A stretch of DNA of 64,000 nucleotides from Mesorhizobium sp. GTDB taxonomy: Bacteria; Pseudomonadota; Alphaproteobacteria; Rhizobiales; Rhizobiaceae. The notes under the pieces were generated by a model. It was given only the letters and a program-made list of their open reading frames with translations. It made no database searches and had not been told where the DNA came from. Shown piece by piece: positions 16,522 to 25,083 of this stretch; positions within the stretch are counted from its first letter, which is position 1, and every line of letters begins with the position of its first letter. The stretch lies in contig JAIPUZ010000084.1 in the NCBI GenBank assembly GCA_022833215.1, positions 62,001-126,000 of the forward strand, in the 5' to 3' direction. The position numbers and the translations under genes are program-made.

Positions 16522-18453
16522 ATGAGCCGTTTTGCGGAAAAAACGACATCGAAAGGGGGCGCGCGTGTCCTGCTTTATCCATTCCTTAAAGGCTGGATGC
16601 GACTTTCAGGCTCAATCAGAAACGATCTGCGAGGCAGGTCTGTACGAGGCGTTGAGTTGAGTTCGATTGCGGCAAGATACGTTGGATTGCCTGACGCGAT
16701 TGCGACTGGCTGCGACCGTCTCGTGCATGCCCGCGTGAGCGAAAAAGACGCGCGCGCCCGGCAAGCCCGCTTCATCGGTGTCATGCTGGCCGTGCCGTTC
16801 CTTGCAGCCGGAAGCGCCGTCATGCTCGTGACCGCCAGCCTTGGCGCATCGGCGACGCTGGCAACCATTCTTGCCATCTTCGGCGTCTGCTGGCTGGCTG
16901 CCCTTCTGGTTTCGGCCACCGGTCGCGATGTGGAGGCCGGCGCGGCAGCTCTTGCCATCTCGGGCCTGGCTATCGGTGCTCTTGTGGCGTTTTCAGGTGG
17001 GCTTGCATCGCCAGTCGCGTTGCTTCTGGTCGCACCTGCCGTGGAAGCGTTCTGGGTCAGCCGCTCGCGGCGCTGGGCGCTGGCAGGAGCCGTGGCGGCG
17101 ATTGCCGGCGCTGTCATGCAGTTCCTGCCCGCAGGGCTGGCGTTGCCCGCCTATGTGCAGCCGGCGCCCTGGCATTGGCTTCTGCCGCTGGCCTGGGGCG
17201 CTACGCTCGTTCCCCGCTGGCCCCGGTTCCGGTATGGCGACACCGCAAAAACGGAAAGGTCGGTCGATCTCGATGTCGAGGGACTGACGAACGCTGTCAT
17301 GCTGCGCCTGAACCGGCAGGGCGAGGTGCTTGACGCAGGCGAACGCACGCAGGCTGTGCTGGGCCTTCCGGCTCATCTGCTGCTCGGCAACGCTCTCTTC
17401 GACCGTATCCATATCGCCGACCGCATCAGCTATCTCAATGCGCTTGCCGACATGCGCGACGGCGCGGTCTGCGCTCATGTGGAAATGCGCGTTCGGCTGC
17501 CGAAGGCGGCAGGCGCAACCGCGAGCAGCCACAAGCAATGCATCCTCGAACTGGCCAGAGGCGACGAGGAGGGCAATGCGTTCTTCGCCCTGCTGCGCGA
17601 CAATTCGGAGATGGCCGGGCTGCGGCAGGCGCTTTGCGAGGCTCAGGAGAGCGCCGCAAGCGCAGAGGTGACGAAGACCCGGTTCCTCGCTGCCGTAAGC
17701 CATGAGTTGCGCACGCCGCTCAATGCCATCATCGGCTTTTCCGACATGCTGCTGCATGAGATGTTCGGGCCGTTCAACGATCCTCGCCAGAAGGAATATG
17801 TCGCCCTGGTGCGCGAATCCGGCCAGCACCTGCTGGAGGTCGTGACGTCGATCCTCGACGTGTCTCGCATCGAGGCGGGTGCCTACCGCACCAATCCCGA
17901 GCCGTTCCGTTTCGTGGAAGCTGCCGAGATGTGCCGTTCCATGATGCAGTTGCAGGCTGAAACCAAAAAGATCAGGCTGGAACTGCGGGTGGCTGCCGAT
18001 ACGGGTGAAGTGAATGCCGACCGCCGCGCCATCCAGCAGATTCTGATCAACCTTGCTTCCAATGCCATCAAGTTCACGCCCGAAGGCGGCGAGGTGGCGA
18101 TCGGCGCGCAACGGGTGGGTTCGCGGCTGCATTTCTGGGTGAGCGATACGGGGATCGGCATTGCCGAAGACGATCTTGCGCAGATCGGCCAGCCATTCGT
18201 GCAGGTGCAGAACGATTACACCCGCGGTTTCGAGGGGGCAGGGCTCGGCCTGTCGCTGGTCAAGGGGCTGGTGAGCCTGCACGAAGGTACCATGTCCATC
18301 GACAGCATGCCCGGTGAAGGCACGACGGTTTCGGTGAGCATTCCGGTCGATGGACCGAAGGCAGACAAGGACAGGCTGGTGGTGCTGGCGGATGCGACGC
18401 CGGCAGGCAGGAAGAATGGGGAAGTGCATGGCCCGCTCCGCAAAACGGCCTAA
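16522..18453 (+). CDS. Membrane PAS sensor histidine kinase, DivJ/PleC-like class
   Basis: 643 residues from the ATG at 16522; TTG 16441 and ATG 16597 are alternatives. About five or six hydrophobic segments lie between residues 65 and 220. A PAS-like domain (about 235-330) follows, then the HisKA box AVSHELRTPLNAIIGFSDML with H394. HATPase motifs N (NLASNAIKFTPEGGEV), G1 (DTGIGIAEDD) and G2 (GAGLGLSLVKGL) are present. MFGPFNDPRQKEYVALVRES after the H-box is typical of the kinases that control DivK in alphaproteobacteria. A multi-spanning N-terminus plus one PAS domain fits DivJ rather than PleC (inference). The stop overlaps a downstream peptidoglycan-binding gene by 26 bases, implying coupled expression. 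Confidence 0.85.
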   Translation: MSRFAEKTTSKGGARVLLYPFLKGWMRLSGSIRNDLRGRSVRGVELSSIAARYVGLPDAIATGCDRLVHARVSEKDARARQARFIGVMLAVPFLAAGSAVMLVTASLGASATLATILAIFGVCWLAALLVSATGRDVEAGAAALAISGLAIGALVAFSGGLASPVALLLVAPAVEAFWVSRSRRWALAGAVAAIAGAVMQFLPAGLALPAYVQPAPWHWLLPLAWGATLVPRWPRFRYGDTAKTERSVDLDVEGLTNAVMLRLNRQGEVLDAGERTQAVLGLPAHLLLGNALFDRIHIADRISYLNALADMRDGAVCAHVEMRVRLPKAAGATASSHKQCILELARGDEEGNAFFALLRDNSEMAGLRQALCEAQESAASAEVTKTRFLAAVSHELRTPLNAIIGFSDMLLHEMFGPFNDPRQKEYVALVRESGQHLLEVVTSILDVSRIEAGAYRTNPEPFRFVEAAEMCRSMMQLQAETKKIRLELRVAADTGEVNADRRAIQQILINLASNAIKFTPEGGEVAIGAQRVGSRLHFWVSDTGIGIAEDDLAQIGQPFVQVQNDYTRGFEGAGLGLSLVKGLVSLHEGTMSIDSMPGEGTTVSVSIPVDGPKADKDRLVVLADATPAGRKNGEVHGPLRKTA

Positions 18454-19189
18454 GGCCAGGAAGCAGACGAGCCGGCCGGGTGCGATGCAGCGTGGAGCGG
18501 CTGCGGTCGGCGACATGGTCTCCCGCAATCCGGTCCTCGTCGGCGGCTCGACGGCGTTCCTCGTGACGCTGTTTTATGTGTCGGCGAACGCGCTCTGGTA
18601 TCAGCCATATCCGCATTCCGGCGCTTTCTTCGCCACCAGAAGCATGCAGGATTTTCCTGTTTCCGAGCCGATCGAACCGGAGACCACGATCAACATCGTT
18701 CGCCCTGACCCGGCGGTGCGGCCGGAAACGCCAAAAGGCGACCCGGTGGTGCGGCAGGTGCAGTCGATCCTGCGCGATCTTGGTTTCTATACGGCCGAGC
18801 CCGACGGTCTGACAGGACCGAACACCCGCGACGCAATCACCGCCTATCAGCGCAAGGTCGGGTTGGCGCCGACCGGTTCGGTCGACGATGCGCTGCTCGA
18901 TCATCTGGGTGCGGCTCCCGCAACGGCGGTGCCCGTGCCGGCCTATCGCACCGACATGACCGGATCCGTGAAACCGGGCGCGGAGCCGGCTTCCGCGGCC
19001 AACCAGATCATGAAGATACAGGCGGGCCTCAGAGCCTTCGGAAACGCCGACATTCAGCTGGACGGCATAGCGGGGGCGCGAACCAAGGCTGCGATCCGGG
19101 AGTTCCAGTCGATCTTCGGTCTGGCGGTAACCGGAGAGCCGGATGCCGCCGTCTACATCAAGATGCGCGAAGTTGGCCTAACCGACTAG
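18428..19189 (+). CDS. Membrane-anchored protein with two peptidoglycan-binding domains
   Basis: 253 residues from the ATG at 18428 (GGGGAAG site), overlapping the kinase gene by 26 bases. A basic cytoplasmic N-terminus (about 25 residues) leads into one membrane segment (residues 36-56, NPVLVGGSTAFLVTLFYVSANALW). The periplasmic part has two PG_binding_1 repeats: VRQVQSILRDLGFYTAEPDG with TGPNTRDAITAYQRKVGL, and MKIQAGLRAFGNADIQLDG with RTKAAIREFQSIFGL. There is no catalytic domain. The tight overlap suggests it works with the DivJ-like kinase, perhaps to couple it to the wall; that is inference. Confidence 0.85.
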   Translation: MARSAKRPKARKQTSRPGAMQRGAAAVGDMVSRNPVLVGGSTAFLVTLFYVSANALWYQPYPHSGAFFATRSMQDFPVSEPIEPETTINIVRPDPAVRPETPKGDPVVRQVQSILRDLGFYTAEPDGLTGPNTRDAITAYQRKVGLAPTGSVDDALLDHLGAAPATAVPVPAYRTDMTGSVKPGAEPASAANQIMKIQAGLRAFGNADIQLDGIAGARTKAAIREFQSIFGLAVTGEPDAAVYIKMREVGLTD

Positions 19190-19336
19190 AGTCGTTATCC
19201 TTTTCTCCAGATCGCAAACGCTGTCACCTGCTATCGCGACGCAGTTCCGAACGCATAGACGCTTCGGCATCTCGCCAAGCCGGTGGCCGGCTGATATGCA
19301 GCGGCATGGCTGACCAACCCGTATTTGCGATCTGAT

Positions 19337-19681
19337 ATGCGCGTCACCACCGATTTGTGGGCTTCCGCGCTGGTGCGCCGTGTATTCGCTTCCGGCGGGT
19401 TTGCCGCGATTCTGAAACGCGGTTCCGGCGAGGCAGGGGCCGCTTTCGTTCTCGTGCGGGACAGGTTTGGCGATGTGGCGCTGTATGGCCCGGCACCTCA
19501 GACAAGCTATGAGACCGCCCGGCCGGATGAGCGCCTGTTCGTCCGGATCGGGGATGGGGAAACCGCCGAGAATCTGGAGGCCCGGATCGAACGGGAGAAG
19601 CGATTCGACCCCGATATATGGGTGGTGGAGATCGAGGCCTGCTCGCTGCCTGTCGAAGAACTGGTGGCGCTGAAAGGTTGA
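19337..19681 (+). CDS. DUF1491 family protein
   Basis: 114 residues from the ATG at 19337; an in-frame TTG at 19325 is weaker. The sequence MRVTTDLWASALVRRVFASG, GAAFVLVRDRFGDVALYGPA and DPDIWVVEIE is characteristic of DUF1491, a small cytoplasmic family conserved in alphaproteobacteria with no known role. There is no signal peptide or catalytic motif. It ends 3 bases from the stop of the convergent DUF2336 gene, and the gap of about 150 bases upstream holds no gene. Confidence 0.85.
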   Translation: MRVTTDLWASALVRRVFASGGFAAILKRGSGEAGAAFVLVRDRFGDVALYGPAPQTSYETARPDERLFVRIGDGETAENLEARIEREKRFDPDIWVVEIEACSLPVEELVALKG

Positions 19682-19684
19682 AAT

Positions 19685-20575
19685 TCAGCCTGCCTTGAGC
19701 GTCTCAGCGGCAGCAGGAGACGTGACGACGCCTTTTGCCCACGATGCGACTTTCGCGGTGGCGGTTTTCGGCTCGAGGCTGCGATAGCGCCCGAGGAACA
19801 GGCGTACGCTGCCGATGTCCGGGAACGAGCCCGGCACTGCGGCGCTGACAATCAGGAACGCTTCGGCTTCTTTCAGATCGAGCGCCCGCAACGCAGTGAG
19901 GAGCGGAACATGGTCGTTTGATGAAGCGATGCTGCGCGCAGCGTCGAACCCGATATTGAGGGCATCGGCAAGGGCGGTATGAAAAAAGGCGGCGTTGGTG
20001 TCGAGCGCAGCATTGAGCAGCCTGCCGAAGCCTTGTGGCGTCGCCGGTGCAATGGAGAAGGACAGGTGGGGACCATCGGCCATCATCGACCTGAGCTGGT
20101 CGCGTGTTCTTTCGGCGGCCTTGCCCCGCGTCGAAGCCGCTTCTTTCTCCGGTAAAGAATCGGGCCGGTCAAGCGCACGCACAAGGCTGGCGATCGTGGG
20201 ATGCAGGCTCTTGCGGCGGGCAATGGCGCGCGCATGCGGCAATCCATGACGCCCGATGAGCGCGATAAGCTCGACATCGGAGAGCGCGCGCGAGCGGATC
20301 AGCAGCGGAGCCGCGATTTCGACGGGCTCATCTGCGAGGCGTTTCAAAAGGCCAGGCGGTACGCTTTCGGATTCCGAAAGCGCTGCGGCTGCAAAACGCC
20401 GGGCTTCCGGTGAAACCTCATCGAACAAGGGCAGGGTGAGGTCGTCCAGTTGTGTGATTTCCCGGCGCGATGGGCGGGTCAGTGCGCAATAGGCGGATAT
20501 GGCGGCGCGGAACAGTCGCTCGGCCTTGCCGGCTCCAGCCTTGATCGCGATTTGCCGGAAATCCGAGGATGACAC
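19685..20575 (-). CDS. DUF2336 family protein
   Basis: 296 residues from the GTG at 20575, preceded by AAGG; a longer open frame to 20641 adds a Cys-rich, unlikely N-terminus. DUF2336 proteins are helical-repeat proteins of alphaproteobacteria. Landmarks are LFRAAISAYCALTRPSRREI, LPLFDEVSPEARRFAAAALSE, DEPVEIAAPLLIRSRALSD and LIALIGRHGLPHARAIARRK. The repeated short helices look HEAT-like, suggesting a protein-binding scaffold. No enzyme motif is present. It is convergent with the DUF1491 gene with almost no gap. Confidence 0.8.
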   Translation of the reverse strand: MSSSDFRQIAIKAGAGKAERLFRAAISAYCALTRPSRREITQLDDLTLPLFDEVSPEARRFAAAALSESESVPPGLLKRLADEPVEIAAPLLIRSRALSDVELIALIGRHGLPHARAIARRKSLHPTIASLVRALDRPDSLPEKEAASTRGKAAERTRDQLRSMMADGPHLSFSIAPATPQGFGRLLNAALDTNAAFFHTALADALNIGFDAARSIASSNDHVPLLTALRALDLKEAEAFLIVSAAVPGSFPDIGSVRLFLGRYRSLEPKTATAKVASWAKGVVTSPAAAETLKAG

Positions 20576-20749
20576 AAAGATACGCCTTGAACGACTCGCG
20601 ATGAAGCACGCAGGCCAACAGCGGCATGCGCAGCAGAACAAGACTCAAATTAGCCGCGATCCGTTAGCGCTCCGTTAACCCTCAAGACGCCTTATTCGTA
20701 AATGGAGGCGTTGCGTTGTGCTCCGGTTGAACCGAGAGGAATGCGCGAA

Positions 20750-20935
20750 ATGGGTATAGTCCTGTCTTTCACGCCGCAAAGCGCGGCCACGAAGAAACCT
20801 TCGAGCAACGGTGGAACCGCGGCGGTGGTGATCTTCCCCGGCGTTCGCTACGAACGGTCGGAAGCCGGCGGAGTTGCGCCGCAGGTAAAAGCCCCCCGGC
20901 TGCAGGTGGAACTTCCGCCATTGCCGAAGCACTGA
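20750..20935 (+). CDS. Small conserved-type hypothetical protein
   Basis: 61 residues from the ATG at 20750, with GAGAGGA 10 bases upstream; the nearer in-frame ATG at 20741 is too close to that site. The sequence starts MGIVLSFTPQSAATKKPSS and contains AAVVIFPGVRYERSEAGG. I recall similar short proteins with the VIFPGVRYER stretch in other Rhizobiales, but I know no function. It has a low-complexity N-terminal half and a basic, Pro-rich end. It lies between the DUF2336 gene (divergent) and the DUF1254 gene (convergent, 9 bases apart). Confidence 0.6.
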   Translation: MGIVLSFTPQSAATKKPSSNGGTAAVVIFPGVRYERSEAGGVAPQVKAPRLQVELPPLPKH

Positions 20936-20944
20936 CGCGCGCAG

Positions 20945-21493
20945 CTACAGTTCCTTCAACTCGCAGGTGCTTTGCCGGAGAAATTGCGAAACCTCGGGGC
21001 GCCAGCTTTCGTCGGGAACGAAGGCGCGCAGCACGACGATGCCTTCCCCGATCGGCGTTTCAACGAAAACTGAGCCGTCGAGATCGTCCGGCAGTTGCCG
21101 CCGCACCTCGAGCATCTGGGCAGGGGTAAGGGCCACGGCATCCAGCGTTGCGTTGGTGGCGCTGTGATCGTTGAAGCTGTAGATGTTGTGGCCATTGCGG
21201 TCGTAGATCGAGACCGACCAGAACGGAACTTTTCCAGGAGCCTTCACCTGGACCATGCCTTCGCCGATGTCGAAACGGCAGGCAACCGCCAAAAACAGCG
21301 GATCGACGGATTTCACCACAGGCTGGCCACCTGTTTCGGGTTCCAGCGGCGTCATGCGATACAGGTCCGAGGCCATCGAAAGCCGCGACCATGCATCGCG
21401 TTCCGACAGTTCCGGCACCATCATCAGCACCAGAATATGGACGATGCCCGCACCCACGAGCCCAACCAGAACAGCATAAAGGAGACTACGCAT
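20945..21493 (-). CDS. DUF1254 family membrane-anchored protein
   Basis: 182-residue protein with an N-terminal membrane segment (MRSLLYAVLVGLVGAGIVHI). The body carries DUF1254 landmarks: AWSRLSMASDLYRMTPLEP, VDPLFLAVACRFDIGEG, PFWSVSIYDRNGHNIYSFND and LRAFVPDESWRPE. It overlaps the upstream DUF1214 gene by 8 bases. In many bacteria DUF1254 and DUF1214 are fused in one long protein; here they are two short, coupled genes. The function is unknown; a periplasmic or membrane role is likely from the anchor. Confidence 0.85.
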   Translation of the reverse strand: MRSLLYAVLVGLVGAGIVHILVLMMVPELSERDAWSRLSMASDLYRMTPLEPETGGQPVVKSVDPLFLAVACRFDIGEGMVQVKAPGKVPFWSVSIYDRNGHNIYSFNDHSATNATLDAVALTPAQMLEVRRQLPDDLDGSVFVETPIGEGIVVLRAFVPDESWRPEVSQFLRQSTCELKEL

Positions 21494-22070
21494 CGCAGCC
21501 GCTCCTGACGATGCGCGGCAACTCTATGCCGGACAGGCCGGTGCTGCTGGCGATGGGCGTATCGTAGAAGGTAAGCACGAAATACATGGGCCCGCTGCCT
21601 GCCGTAAGCAACCAGTTTCCGGGAGCGGGGCGGCTGGATGCCATGATGCGCACGGAGTTGTCCGCCTCTCTCAACACCTGATGCGACTGCAGGGCAGCCG
21701 GGCGGGATTTGCCTGTCTCGATGGCGTCGAGCGACTGGTCCGCCGCGTAGAGCGTCCAGAACCGGGCGGTGGGAAGCTGGCCTTCGAGGCGGTAGACGCA
21801 TTCCCTTGCCAGCGGCTTCCCCTCCGAATCGTGTTCGGCGACGAAGGCAAGCCCTTCGGCGCGACCGAGCGCCAGTACGCCTTCGCGGGCGACGCGTGCG
21901 TTGGTATAGGGATCTGCTTCCGGAGTGCCGATATCGGGGAAGGCGGTCCATGTGCCGATGGTGATTGCACCGGCTCCCTTCTGGATGTGCAGCGCATACC
22001 ACACGCTTGCAGCACCGCCGCCAATGGCGATGGCGAGCGCAATCAGCGTCAGCACTGCTCTTTTCAGCAT
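21486..22070 (-). CDS. DUF1214 family membrane-anchored protein
   Basis: 194-residue protein with an N-terminal hydrophobic anchor (MLKRAVLTLIALAIAIGGGA). DUF1214 landmarks are TFPDIGTP-like AFPDIGTPEADPYTNARVAR, CVYRLEGQLPTARFWTLYAA, NSVRIMASSRPAPGNWLLTA and MYFVLTFYDTPIASS. It is the first gene of a two-gene unit with the DUF1254 gene, overlapping by 8 bases. The gene lies 70 bases from the penicillin-binding protein gene on the same strand. Function is not known. Confidence 0.85.
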   Translation of the reverse strand: MLKRAVLTLIALAIAIGGGAASVWYALHIQKGAGAITIGTWTAFPDIGTPEADPYTNARVAREGVLALGRAEGLAFVAEHDSEGKPLARECVYRLEGQLPTARFWTLYAADQSLDAIETGKSRPAALQSHQVLREADNSVRIMASSRPAPGNWLLTAGSGPMYFVLTFYDTPIASSTGLSGIELPRIVRSGCDA

Positions 22071-22140
22071 CGATGGCCCCGGCGAATCTTCGACAGCCAG
22101 TTACCGCGCCAGGCACAGGCATGACAAGCTGGCGGAAAGA

Positions 22141-24300
22141 TCACAGCGAAGACACCGTCTCCGGTTCTGCATCCGGCCGGAGCACAGGGGCCGACAGGAA
22201 CTGCCTGTTTATCTGGCGCAAAAGCTGAGTGCTGCGGCTGGACAGGACCGGTGGGCGCTCGGCTGCGGCGCGGTCGGCTTCCGCCTGTGCGGCCGCTTTT
22301 GCCGCTTCCTCGGCCTTGGCTGCAACGGTCGCATCGACAAAGGGGTTGGCAATGCCGGGGATCGGCTTCAGGTCAATGTTCTGGTGGGCGTAGGCCATCA
22401 GCCGCTGCCAGACCATGGCCGGCAGCGACCCGCCGGTCATGTTGCGGGTCGGGCTGTAGTCGTCATTTCCGATCCATACGGCCGCCGTGTAGTTGCCGGT
22501 GAAGCCGACATACCACGCATCCCGATAGGACTGGCTGGTGCCGGTCTTGCCGCCTGAGACGATGCCGGGCAGTGCGGCGCGGCGGGCGGTGCCGATAACC
22601 GGCACCTGAACCAGCATCGTGTTCATGTAGGAAACGGCCTGTTCCGAAAGGACACGGCGGGGCGGCGGGGCATCCTTGGCGAAATCGTAGATGACGTCCC
22701 CCGTGTGGGTGACGAGCTGGGTGACGCCATGGCGAGTGCCGACCATTCCGTCCTGTGGAAAGACGCTGTAGCCGGTGGCCTGATCCATGACGGTCATGCC
22801 GGAGGTGCCGAGCACCATGGTCTTGTGCGACTCCAGCGTTGATTCGACGCCCATGGCTTCGGCCAGTTCCTTGATCGGCTTGATGCCGAGATTGTCCTTG
22901 GCGAGGCGGACGGGAACGGTGTTGATCGATTTGACGAAGGCGGTGGTCAGCGTCATGCGGCCTGCCGAAGCGCCGTTGTAGTTGCCGGGATGCCAGTTGC
23001 CCCAGCTGACGGGTGCGCCCGAAACGATGGTGTCCGGCGTGAAGCCGTGCTCCACGGCAGCGGCATAGACATATGCCTTGAAGGAGGAGCCGGGCTGGCG
23101 CAGCGCCTTTGTGGCCCTGTTGAACTGGCTGGCGCCGTAGTCGCGTCCGCCCACGATGGCGCGCACCGCACCGTTGGTCTCGATGACCACGATTGCGCCC
23201 TGCGAGGCATTGTAGTCCTTGCCATGCTGGCGAAGGTGAAATTCCAGAGATTCCTCGGCTGCCTGCTGGATATTGGGGTCGAAGGCGGTGTGGGCGACAA
23301 GTGAATGCTGGCGCGATCTGGCGGCCAGCCTGCGCACCTCCTCGAAAGCCCAGTCGAGATAGTAGTCCGGACTCTTGCGGTCACCACGATCGACTACGTC
23401 GGCCGGATGCCGGCGCGCCTGCAACACCTGGCCCTCGGTCATGAACCCGCTGTCGACGAGGTTCGACAGCACGACATTGGCGCGCGCGCGCGCTGCCGGC
23501 AGGTTGACGTGCGGAGCGTATTTGCTCGGAGCCTTGAACAGGCCGGCCATCATGGCTGCCTCCGCAAGGGTGAGGTCGCGCACGCTCTTGCCGAAATAGA
23601 AATCGGCCGCGGCTTCGATGCCGAACGTCCCGCCGCCCATATAGGAGCGGTCGAGGTAAAGTTGCAGTATCTCCTTCTTGGACAGGTTCGCTTCCAGCCA
23701 CAGCGCGAGGAAGGCTTCCTTGACCTTGCGTTCCAGCGTGCGCTCGTTGGACAGGAACAGGTTCTTGGCGAGCTGCTGGGTAAGGCTGGAACCGCCCTGA
23801 ACCACGGAATTGGCGCGGACATTCTCGGTCATGGCGCGCATGAGGCCGAGAATATCGATGCCGTAGTGGTCGAAGAAGCGGCGATCCTCCGTTGCAAGAA
23901 CCGCCTTGATGACATGATCGGGCATCTGGTCCACCGGCACCGAATCGCGCTGGATGAGGCCGCGCTGACCGATCTCGTTGCCGTAGCGGTCGAGGAAGGT
24001 GACAGCGAAATCGTCCTGTGCGCGCCAGTCCCCGGCCGTTTCCTCGAAGGCCGGCATGGCCAGCGCCAGCATGACCACCGCACCGCCTGCACCCAGGGTG
24101 AAGCCTTCGCTCAACAGCTCAATGGCACCGCGCCGCCAGCCTTTGACACGAAAACGGCGGAAGAAGATGGTCGCCGCTTCCCAGAACTCACGGAATTTGA
24201 AGCCAGCCTCATAGAGAGTCGAATCGAGCCAGGCGTCGATTGCCAGCAGGAAAGCGGCGATACGACCACGTTTCTTCTTCGGCTCCAGGGAACTGACCAT
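22141..24300 (-). CDS. Class A penicillin-binding protein (PBP1A family)
   Basis: 719-residue bifunctional peptidoglycan synthase in the inner membrane. A membrane segment lies at about residues 65-85 (TLGAGGAVVMLALAMPAF). The GT51 glycosyltransferase domain (about 95-275) has catalytic E138 in LATEDRRFFDHYG, GGSSLTQQLAKN and KKEILQLYLD. The transpeptidase domain (about 330-630) has S405-S-F-K408 (SxxK), S458-I-N460 (SxN) and K585-T-G (KTG). An Ala/Glu-rich tail follows. All active-site motifs are intact. In polar-growing Rhizobiales, PBP1A is the major elongation synthase; which paralogue this is cannot be told here. It is divergent from the GTA remnant. Confidence 0.92.
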   Translation of the reverse strand: MVSSLEPKKKRGRIAAFLLAIDAWLDSTLYEAGFKFREFWEAATIFFRRFRVKGWRRGAIELLSEGFTLGAGGAVVMLALAMPAFEETAGDWRAQDDFAVTFLDRYGNEIGQRGLIQRDSVPVDQMPDHVIKAVLATEDRRFFDHYGIDILGLMRAMTENVRANSVVQGGSSLTQQLAKNLFLSNERTLERKVKEAFLALWLEANLSKKEILQLYLDRSYMGGGTFGIEAAADFYFGKSVRDLTLAEAAMMAGLFKAPSKYAPHVNLPAARARANVVLSNLVDSGFMTEGQVLQARRHPADVVDRGDRKSPDYYLDWAFEEVRRLAARSRQHSLVAHTAFDPNIQQAAEESLEFHLRQHGKDYNASQGAIVVIETNGAVRAIVGGRDYGASQFNRATKALRQPGSSFKAYVYAAAVEHGFTPDTIVSGAPVSWGNWHPGNYNGASAGRMTLTTAFVKSINTVPVRLAKDNLGIKPIKELAEAMGVESTLESHKTMVLGTSGMTVMDQATGYSVFPQDGMVGTRHGVTQLVTHTGDVIYDFAKDAPPPRRVLSEQAVSYMNTMLVQVPVIGTARRAALPGIVSGGKTGTSQSYRDAWYVGFTGNYTAAVWIGNDDYSPTRNMTGGSLPAMVWQRLMAYAHQNIDLKPIPGIANPFVDATVAAKAEEAAKAAAQAEADRAAAERPPVLSSRSTQLLRQINRQFLSAPVLRPDAEPETVSSL

Positions 24301-24440
24301 CTACAAGCTGCCCGGCTGCAATAAGGGCGATGGAGCGCCCCGCTCACGTCTTTTCCTCCATACCGTGAAGGCCGGCAAGGGGAAACGTTCAATCGCGGCG
24401 CGTAACGGTATCGTAAGTAAAAAAACCTAGGAATTAATTC

Positions 24441-24469
24441 TTGACACCGTGACGCTCTCCTGATAGTGT
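24441..24469 (+). promoter_or_regulatory. Promoter-like element facing the GTA remnant
   Basis: A consensus TTGACA (24441-24446) is followed after 17 bases by TAGTGT (24464-24469). It points toward the GTA genes that begin at 24592 and sits in the AT-rich divergent gap with the PBP gene (24301-24591). Read by eye only. Confidence 0.45.
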
Positions 24470-24591
24470 CCGGCTATCGTCAAGAAAGTGTGACTGGCGC
24501 AGGCGAGTTCACACGAAGCGGTCGGGCGAGACCGCGCGGCGATCGATTCAATCGCAATTCTTCTTTCTCACGATTCGATGAGGCGAGGACC

Positions 24592-25083
24592 ATGCCGGAA
24601 GCAGCGGCAGGGCAGGGTGCCCGTTTGCATGCGTTGCGCATACTGGCCGAGGGTGGGCACGCCACGATCGAGCGGCTGGCGATGGCCAGCGGCAGGTCGG
24701 TTGCGGCCTTGCAGCGGCTGGCGCGAAACGAAGGCTGGAAGCTGGTCGAGGCCGGCCCGCTGGATGTCTCGGCGCGCATCCGCAAGGCGGCCGGCATGGT
24801 CCTCGGCAAGGTGGAGGAACTGGGAGAGGCTGCCGAAAACGGCGGCAGCATCGACAAGGGCGCCATCGACGGACTGATCGCGATGATCCGCGGTCTGGAG
24901 AAGATCGGCGAGATCATGCGGCCGGAAGAAGCCGCCAGGGAAAACCAGATCAGGGATAACGAGGACCTTGCCGACACGCTGCAACGGATCGAGGAACGTA
25001 TCGTCGAGCTTGCGGGCGAGCTCGCAACTCGAATGGCTGAAGAACAACTTGCAGCCGCAGGATGCACAGAAGGCGGCGTGTGA
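24592..25083 (+). CDS. GTA first gene: small-terminase-like HTH protein
   Basis: 163 residues from the ATG at 24592 (GAGGACC site); the frame opens earlier but upstream sequence is not protein-like. An N-terminal HTH (LRILAEGGHATIERLAMASG, RSVAALQRLARNEGWKLVEA) is followed by long helices ending in RIEERIVELAGELATRMAEE, a probable coiled coil. In RcGTA clusters the first gene is a small terminase that recognises DNA and recruits the large subunit. The gene is uninterrupted, and its 3' end overlaps the terminase frame. Without an intact large subunit it cannot package DNA, unless retained for another job. Confidence 0.75.
   Translation: MPEAAAGQGARLHALRILAEGGHATIERLAMASGRSVAALQRLARNEGWKLVEAGPLDVSARIRKAAGMVLGKVEELGEAAENGGSIDKGAIDGLIAMIRGLEKIGEIMRPEEAARENQIRDNEDLADTLQRIEERIVELAGELATRMAEEQLAAAGCTEGGV

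Noticed and set aside
23305-24324. 339-codon open frame opposite the penicillin-binding protein gene
   Set aside because: Antisense to the glycosyltransferase domain, no plausible ribosome site and no recognisable fold.
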